Both the position numbers and the translations under genes were made by a program. Shown here one piece after another: positions 6,519-11,145 of a stretch of 11,145 nucleotides of DNA. This stretch comes from Campylobacteraceae bacterium (GTDB lineage: Bacteria; Campylobacterota; Campylobacteria; Campylobacterales; Sulfurovaceae): contig JALWVW010000344.1 in NCBI GenBank assembly GCA_027079365.1, positions 1 through 11,145 of the forward strand. The letters are read 5' to 3'. Every line of letters begins with the position of its first letter. The stretch's first letter is position 1. The notes below the pieces were generated by a model. That model made no database searches and was not told the origin of the DNA. It saw only the letters and a program-made list of their open reading frames with translations.

Positions 6519-7586
6519 ATGTCAGGATCCAATATCAAAAAACTTCTCCAGAGTGTGGTCGTACACAATGCCTCTGACCTGCACCTCATCAGCAAAAGCG
6601 AACCACTGCTACGACTGGATGGTGCACTCAAGCCTATCAACCTACCCAAGCTCAGCGGTAGTGATATTGAAGATATGTGCTACTCTCTTATCACTGAAAA
6701 ACAGAAGAAGAATTTTGAAGAACATTCGGAGCTGGACTTCGCACTGGAACTGGAGGGTATTGGACGATTTAGGGCCAACTACTACAAGACGTTGGGCGAT
6801 ATGGCTGCAGCCTTCAGGGTTATTCCTATTGATATACCTTCACTGGATGACCTCCATGCCCCGGCAGTTTACAAAGAGTTGATCAAAAGAGAGAAGGGAC
6901 TGATCCTTGTTACTGGCCCCACCGGATCGGGTAAATCTACCACACTGGCAGCCATGCTCAACCAAATCAACCTCACAGAAGCCAAGCACATTGTGACCGT
7001 GGAAGATCCTGTCGAATTCGTGCACCAAAATAAAAAATGTGTCTTTTCCCACAGAGGCGTAGGGGAAGACACTGAGTCTTTCGCCACGGCACTCAAGTAT
7101 GCCATGCGTCAAGACCCTGATATCATCCTCATCGGGGAGATGAGAGATAGGGAGACCATCGCCGCAGCGCTGACTGCAGCAGAGACCGGGCACCTGGTCT
7201 TCGGTACCCTGCACACCTCCTCGGCTCCAGGTACGATCAACCGTATCATCGATGTTTTTTCTGGAGATGAGCAGCCACAGATCCGTGCGATGATCTCCAC
7301 TTCGCTGGTAGCTGTCATCGCCCAGGCGCTCCTACCCAAGATCAAAAGTGGCAGGGTTGCAGCCTCAGAGATACTGGTCACCAACCATGCCATCGCCAAC
7401 CTCATCCGTGAAGACAAAGTGCACCAGATCTACTCTACCATGCAGCTGGGCCAAGAAGGTACAGGCATGCAGACACAGACTCAGGCACTGCTGACCTTTA
7501 TCCAAAACGGTTCCATCGACAAGCATATCGCCATGCAGTATGCCAACAAACCTGATGAGCTTGCCAAAGCTCTTCAGAGATTCTAG
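6519..7586 (+). CDS. pilT: Type IV pilus twitching motility / retraction ATPase PilT
   Basis: A 355-residue hexameric secretion-type ATPase of PilT length. The N-terminal PAS-like domain (about 1-100) includes NASDLHL near residues 17-23. The RecA-like core has Walker A GPTGSGKST (133-141), an Asp box VTVEDPVEF (159-167), Walker B DPDIILIGEMRD with Glu207, and a His box TGHLVFGTLHT with His225 and His232. The C-terminal AIANLIREDK near residue 290 corresponds to the AIRNLIRE motif needed for retraction in PilT and argues for PilT over PilU. It powers pilus depolymerisation at the inner-membrane base. AAAGGAT lies 5-7 bases before the ATG. It sits between gatC and cvpA, with 12 bases to cvpA; no other pilus gene is in the window. 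Confidence 0.93.
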   Translation: MSGSNIKKLLQSVVVHNASDLHLISKSEPLLRLDGALKPINLPKLSGSDIEDMCYSLITEKQKKNFEEHSELDFALELEGIGRFRANYYKTLGDMAAAFRVIPIDIPSLDDLHAPAVYKELIKREKGLILVTGPTGSGKSTTLAAMLNQINLTEAKHIVTVEDPVEFVHQNKKCVFSHRGVGEDTESFATALKYAMRQDPDIILIGEMRDRETIAAALTAAETGHLVFGTLHTSSAPGTINRIIDVFSGDEQPQIRAMISTSLVAVIAQALLPKIKSGRVAASEILVTNHAIANLIREDKVHQIYSTMQLGQEGTGMQTQTQALLTFIQNGSIDKHIAMQYANKPDELAKALQRF

Positions 7587-7598
7587 AAAGCAGTAACT

Positions 7599-8135
7599 AT
7601 GAATTTTTTTGCAGGCCTCAACAGTATCGACATTACCATCATTATTCTTGTCATCCTTATGGCGATCAAAGGGCTGATGAATGGTTTTCTTAGAGAGATA
7701 TTTGGTTTTGTGGGATTGATAGGCGGTGTATTTCTCGCCTCCCGAAGTGCCGCATTTGTCGCACGTACTATCGACAAGAATATATTTCATTTGGAAAATT
7801 TTGCAGCATTGAAGCTCATAGGATTTCTGGCTGTGCTGGCACTTGTATGGGGCGCTTCCGTCTTTGTCGGCAACCTTATTGTCGGTGTTTCCAAAGAGGG
7901 TTCTCACAGTACACTGGACAGATTTTTTGGATTCGTAGTTGCCGGTATCAAATATTTTTTGATTTTCTCTCTGATCGTTTCTGCACTTTTCAGAAGTCCT
8001 TTGATCAAAGAAAACATGACCAAGACCATCCAGAAAAGCAGACTCTATCCCACACTTGACCGTGTAGGCTCAGCACTGATTGATCTTTCACCTTTGGTCA
8101 AGAAAGAGATAATCAAGCAAAAGAGCACTTCATAA
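7599..8135 (+). CDS. cvpA: CvpA family inner-membrane protein
   Basis: A 178-residue protein with four likely membrane helices (about residues 10-28, 32-50, 68-92 and 110-130) and the CvpA pattern: an N-terminal DITIIILVILMAIKGLMNGF with the conserved KG, then REIFGFVGLIGGVFLA, and LDRFFGFVVAGIKYF with LDR-x-FG-G as in the family. The C-terminus is a basic cytoplasmic tail. E. coli CvpA is known from colicin V production; its biochemical role is not settled. Starting 12 bases after pilT with only a weak ribosome binding site, it is probably coupled to pilT. gatC and lysS flank the same gene type in C. jejuni, which supports the call. Confidence 0.87.
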   Translation: MNFFAGLNSIDITIIILVILMAIKGLMNGFLREIFGFVGLIGGVFLASRSAAFVARTIDKNIFHLENFAALKLIGFLAVLALVWGASVFVGNLIVGVSKEGSHSTLDRFFGFVVAGIKYFLIFSLIVSALFRSPLIKENMTKTIQKSRLYPTLDRVGSALIDLSPLVKKEIIKQKSTS

Positions 8136-8189
8136 ACCAAAATGACAAAAAGTGCCATATACTAAAATATTACTCCACAAGGAACGACT

Positions 8190-9833
8190 TTGATTTTCGA
8201 TAACCATTACATACAAGAGCGCATCAAAAAAGCAGACAAACTCAGAGAAGAGGGGCACAACCCCTATCCCGCCAACATCATCAAAGGCATGCCATCTACC
8301 AAATTTCTGGAGAAATTTGCCTCTATTGCTCTGCAGGAGACTGAGGAGAAAAAAGACGACAGCGTGACCGTGACACTCACGGGTCGTATCAAATTTATCC
8401 GTATTATGGGCAAGGCAGCCTTTGCCAAGATAGAGGACAGTGATGGGCTCGTACAAATCTATTACAACCGTGACGAACTGGCAGAAGGATACTACAACAC
8501 TGTGGTCAAAAAGCTCTTTGAAGTAGGCGATATTATCGAGGCGACAGGCTACCCCTTTGTGACACAAACAGGAGAGCTGACGCTGCACTGCAAGGAGATG
8601 CAGATTGTCTCCAAATCGATCTCTCCACTCCCTGAGAAGTTTCACGGACTCACTGACCAAGAAATCCGCTATCGTCAGCGCTATCTCGATATGATCATGA
8701 ATCCAGAGGTCAAAAAGAACTTTGAACAGCGTAGCCGTATCGTTTCACTAATTAGAAGATTCTTTGAAGATGCAGGCTTTTTGGAGGTAGAAACCCCCAT
8801 GATGCACCCTATCCCTGGCGGTGCCAATGCCAAGCCCTTCACCACTCACCATAATGCACTGGGTGTAGATCGCTATCTTCGCATCGCCCCGGAACTCTAC
8901 CTCAAACGACTCGTAGTGGGTGGGATGGAAGCGGTCTTTGAGATCAACCGAAACTTCCGTAATGAAGGAATGGATCAGACCCACAATCCAGAGTTCACCT
9001 CCATCGAGTTCTACTGGGCATACCACAACTACCAAGATCTCATGAAGCTCACCGAAGATCTCTATGATTATCTCTTCGACACTCTAGGGATGAGCAGGGC
9101 ACTTACCTATGGAGAGATGCAGATTGACTGCAGTACACCTTTTGCCAAGGTGTCCTTCATCGAAGGACTGACTACGATTGGTGGCGTACCTAAAGAGGTC
9201 GCCACCGATAGAGAAAAGGCAATCACCTACCTCGAGCAGCATGGTATAGAAGTTGATAAAAATCTCACACTTGGCTACCTCCAGGCAGAGCTTTTTGATG
9301 CCTTTGTCGAAGAGAAGCTAATCAATCCCACCTTTATCACCGACTACCCTATCGATATCTCTCCTCTGTCACGCAGAAGCGATGAGAACCCGGAGATCGC
9401 AGAACGATTCGAACTCTTCATGGCAGGCAAAGAGATCGCCAATGGCTTCAACGAGCTTAATGACCCTCTTGATCAATTGGAGCGTTTCAAAGCACAAGTC
9501 GATGCCAAGGAGGCAACCGGAGACGATGAAGCCATGCACATGGATACAGACTTTGTCAAGGCACTCAGCTATGGTATGGCTCCCACTGCAGGAGAGGGGA
9601 TCGGTATCGACAGACTGGTCATGATGCTGACCAACCAGCACTCCATCCGCGATGTACTCCTCTTCCCCGCCATGAAACCCGAAGCACCACAACCCATCAT
9701 CGAAAAACATACCGGTCCTGCATGCAAGAAGTGCGGCAATACCAACGAAGCAGAGCTCAAGCCTGCCAAAAAAGGCAAAGGTTTCTTCTGTACCGATGTG
9801 GCAGCATGCAAGAAGAGGGCGGCAGGAGAGTAG
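8190..9833 (+). CDS. lysS: Lysyl-tRNA synthetase, class II, with Cys4 C-terminal tail
   Basis: A class IIb lysyl-tRNA synthetase of 547 residues. The N-terminal OB-fold anticodon-binding domain covers about 55-160. The catalytic core shows motif 1 (FLEVETPMM near 195), motif 2 (FEINRNFRNEGMD near 250-262, then HNPEFTSIE) and motif 3 (GEGIGIDRLVMML near 468-480). The start is TTG at 8190, with AAGGAA about 7 bases upstream; it puts MIFDN at the N-terminus as expected, and the next ATG (codon 34) would cut into the conserved region. After motif 3, where many enzymes end, about 45 more residues carry Cys512-x2-Cys515 and Cys534-x5-Cys540 in a lysine-rich tail, a possible zinc-binding element. 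The 54-base gap after cvpA holds a possible TATACT at 8158-8163 but no matching -35. Confidence 0.96.
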   Translation: MIFDNHYIQERIKKADKLREEGHNPYPANIIKGMPSTKFLEKFASIALQETEEKKDDSVTVTLTGRIKFIRIMGKAAFAKIEDSDGLVQIYYNRDELAEGYYNTVVKKLFEVGDIIEATGYPFVTQTGELTLHCKEMQIVSKSISPLPEKFHGLTDQEIRYRQRYLDMIMNPEVKKNFEQRSRIVSLIRRFFEDAGFLEVETPMMHPIPGGANAKPFTTHHNALGVDRYLRIAPELYLKRLVVGGMEAVFEINRNFRNEGMDQTHNPEFTSIEFYWAYHNYQDLMKLTEDLYDYLFDTLGMSRALTYGEMQIDCSTPFAKVSFIEGLTTIGGVPKEVATDREKAITYLEQHGIEVDKNLTLGYLQAELFDAFVEEKLINPTFITDYPIDISPLSRRSDENPEIAERFELFMAGKEIANGFNELNDPLDQLERFKAQVDAKEATGDDEAMHMDTDFVKALSYGMAPTAGEGIGIDRLVMMLTNQHSIRDVLLFPAMKPEAPQPIIEKHTGPACKKCGNTNEAELKPAKKGKGFFCTDVAACKKRAAGE

Positions 9834-9875
9834 AGCTCTTATGTCATCCGTATCCACCTATAGTCAGGACAGATA

Positions 9876-11030
9876 ATGCATTCAAAACAGTTCCAGAGAT
9901 CCAAGGTTTTTACCATCTCTTTTGCACACTTTGCACATGATGTCTATACTTCTTTTCTGGCGCCGCTTCTTCCGCTTCTAATAGAAAAACTTGGTATCAG
10001 CCTCTCAACTGGTGCTCTGCTCAATATTACCACCCGCATCCCCTCTCTTTTTAATCCATTTTTTGGATTGATCGCAGAAAAAACAGGTGTCAAATACTTT
10101 GTAATACTTACCCCTGCTATGACGGCTATTTGTATGAGTCTCATTGGACTGGCACCGTCGCTGGGCTTTCTCTTTATTCTGCTCTTTGTGACGGGCATCA
10201 GCACCGCACTCTTTCATGTACCTTCACCGACCATGATCAAAGAGTCCGCTGGAGACAGGACAGGTACAGGCATGAGTTATTTTATGGTAGGCGGTGAACT
10301 GGCACGCACTGTAGGGCCCCTGCTCGTGACTGCAGGCGTATCGTGGTGGGGGTTGGAGGGTATCTATAGGCTCATGCCTCTGGGGCTACTGGCTTCTTTG
10401 GTACTCTACATCAAACTCAAAGATTTTGATACAGACAGACCCATTCAAAAGCCCAAAGAGAAAGGAGATGGCAAAAAGCTGCTCTATCACTACCGCTATT
10501 TCTTTTTGACCATGGGAGGATTTCTCTTCTTTCAAGCAGGCATGAAAAGTGCCTTGACCCTTTTTCTTCCTGTATACCTTACCCAGCAGGGAGCATCCCT
10601 CTGGTATGCTGGTATCTCACTGTCGCTACTACAGTTTTTCGGTATTCTCGGTACGTCACTTTCAGGAAATATATCTGACCGTATCGGCAGAAGAGCCATG
10701 CTACTCATAGGGAGTATCGGTGCCGCTATCAGCATGGGATTTTTCGCACTAAGCAGCAACATCTTTTTGCTGATCCCCTTGGGGCTTTTTCTCTTCACCA
10801 GTGGCCCTGTACTCATGGCGACCGTACAAGACACAGACTCCAATATGCCGACCTTTATGAACAGTATCTATATGACGATCAACTTTGCCCTCAGCTCTCT
10901 GGTCGTTTTTGCCGTAGGACTCATGGGAGACACTCTGGGTCTGGATCAAACCTATCTGATATGCAGTATCTTTGCTATAGGATGCATACCCATGGCATAC
11001 CTACTGACATCCAAGCCAAAAACTGCATGA
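9876..11030 (+). CDS. MFS transporter, fosmidomycin-resistance (Fsr)-like
   Basis: A 384-residue integral membrane protein with about 12 hydrophobic helices and a basic central loop at about residues 185-208 (DTDRPIQKPKEKGDGKK), the usual two-bundle MFS layout. The first helix region FAHFAHDVYTSFLAPLLPLL, then LFHVPSPTMIKESAG and ELARTVGPLL, resemble the Fsr subgroup of drug/efflux transporters; the second half has the MFS loop motif SGNISDRIGRRAMLL. Fsr-like proteins are proton-driven exporters, but the substrate here is not predictable. The ATG at 9876 has AGGACA about 5 bases upstream. It starts 42 bases after lysS and may be co-transcribed. It ends 4 bases before the convergent gene at the right edge. 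Confidence 0.85.
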   Translation: MHSKQFQRSKVFTISFAHFAHDVYTSFLAPLLPLLIEKLGISLSTGALLNITTRIPSLFNPFFGLIAEKTGVKYFVILTPAMTAICMSLIGLAPSLGFLFILLFVTGISTALFHVPSPTMIKESAGDRTGTGMSYFMVGGELARTVGPLLVTAGVSWWGLEGIYRLMPLGLLASLVLYIKLKDFDTDRPIQKPKEKGDGKKLLYHYRYFFLTMGGFLFFQAGMKSALTLFLPVYLTQQGASLWYAGISLSLLQFFGILGTSLSGNISDRIGRRAMLLIGSIGAAISMGFFALSSNIFLLIPLGLFLFTSGPVLMATVQDTDSNMPTFMNSIYMTINFALSSLVVFAVGLMGDTLGLDQTYLICSIFAIGCIPMAYLLTSKPKTA

Positions 11031-11034
11031 CAGA

Positions 11035-11145
11035 CTAGTGCAGTTTCACCCCTATACCAGGGTTTTCTGCTGTACCGATATAATCACTCGGCATCTCTGA
11101 ATGGATCACCAGATAGGAGTAGACACCACCCACAATCAATATCCC
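11035..11145 (-). CDS. Unidentified membrane protein, C-terminal end (runs off window)
   Basis: An open frame enters from the right edge on the minus strand and stops with TAG at 11035-11037. The 36 visible residues are a hydrophobic stretch (GILIVGGVYSYLVIH) followed by a soluble tail (SEMPSDYIGTAENPGIGVKLH). This suggests a terminal membrane helix with a short exposed tail. I do not recognise the family. It is convergent with the MFS transporter, and with only 4 bases between the two stops there is no room for a separate terminator. The coding call rests on an uninterrupted frame with sensible composition; it is too short to be certain. Confidence 0.6.
   Translation of the reverse strand, partial: GILIVGGVYSYLVIHSEMPSDYIGTAENPGIGVKLH

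Noticed and set aside
7365..7907. 180-codon minus-strand frame across pilT and cvpA
   Set aside because: It is a shadow of two well-supported plus-strand genes and looks like out-of-frame translation.
11038..11075. Possible bidirectional terminator hairpin (GCAG...CTGC)
   Set aside because: Only short arms pair, with mismatches between them, there is no clean T-run, and the stretch is within coding sequence of the minus-strand gene.

Overview
The window looks like a chromosomal segment from a Campylobacterota (Epsilonproteobacteria) bacterium, probably Sulfurovum-like. The evidence is family resemblance: the histidine kinase has the HIAHQW-K/R-QPL dimerisation box common in that phylum, and gatC, cvpA and lysS lie together as in Campylobacter jejuni. 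I cannot assign a genus from sequence alone. Coding density is very high; no gene-free stretch exceeds about 120 bases. I see no rRNA, tRNA, CRISPR array, transposase or integrase.

Layout. Positions 1-1161 (minus strand) hold the glycine cleavage genes gcvT and the first 26 codons of gcvH. Positions 1259-4912 (minus strand) hold five tightly packed genes, in transcription order: a C5 cytosine DNA methyltransferase, an Eco47II-family restriction endonuclease, a small multi-pass membrane protein, a soluble histidine kinase and an OmpR-type response regulator. Every junction overlaps or is separated by only a few bases. One promoter-like element with a 27-bp near-perfect palindrome lies upstream of the methyltransferase. 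Positions 5032-6132 (minus strand) hold dapE. A 76-bp divergent promoter region separates dapE from the plus-strand cluster gatC, pilT, cvpA and lysS (6209-9833), followed by a fosmidomycin-resistance-like MFS transporter (9876-11030). A convergent unidentified membrane-protein C-terminus (11035-11145, minus strand) closes the window.

How the genes work together. gcvT/gcvH serve glycine catabolism and one-carbon supply. dapE serves lysine and peptidoglycan precursor synthesis. gatC and lysS serve aminoacyl-tRNA formation. pilT powers type IV pilus retraction. The methyltransferase and endonuclease form a type II restriction-modification system with predicted specificity GGNCC, and GGNCC sites are scarce in this window by eye count (about 9 seen, roughly 35 expected from composition).

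The most unusual arrangement is that the restriction-modification genes share an apparent, translationally coupled operon with a two-component system whose kinase has no sensor domain and whose neighbour is a small membrane protein. Other points worth a second look are a four-cysteine tail on lysyl-tRNA synthetase, the absence of fur from its Campylobacter position, and overlapping divergent -10 elements between dapE and gatC.
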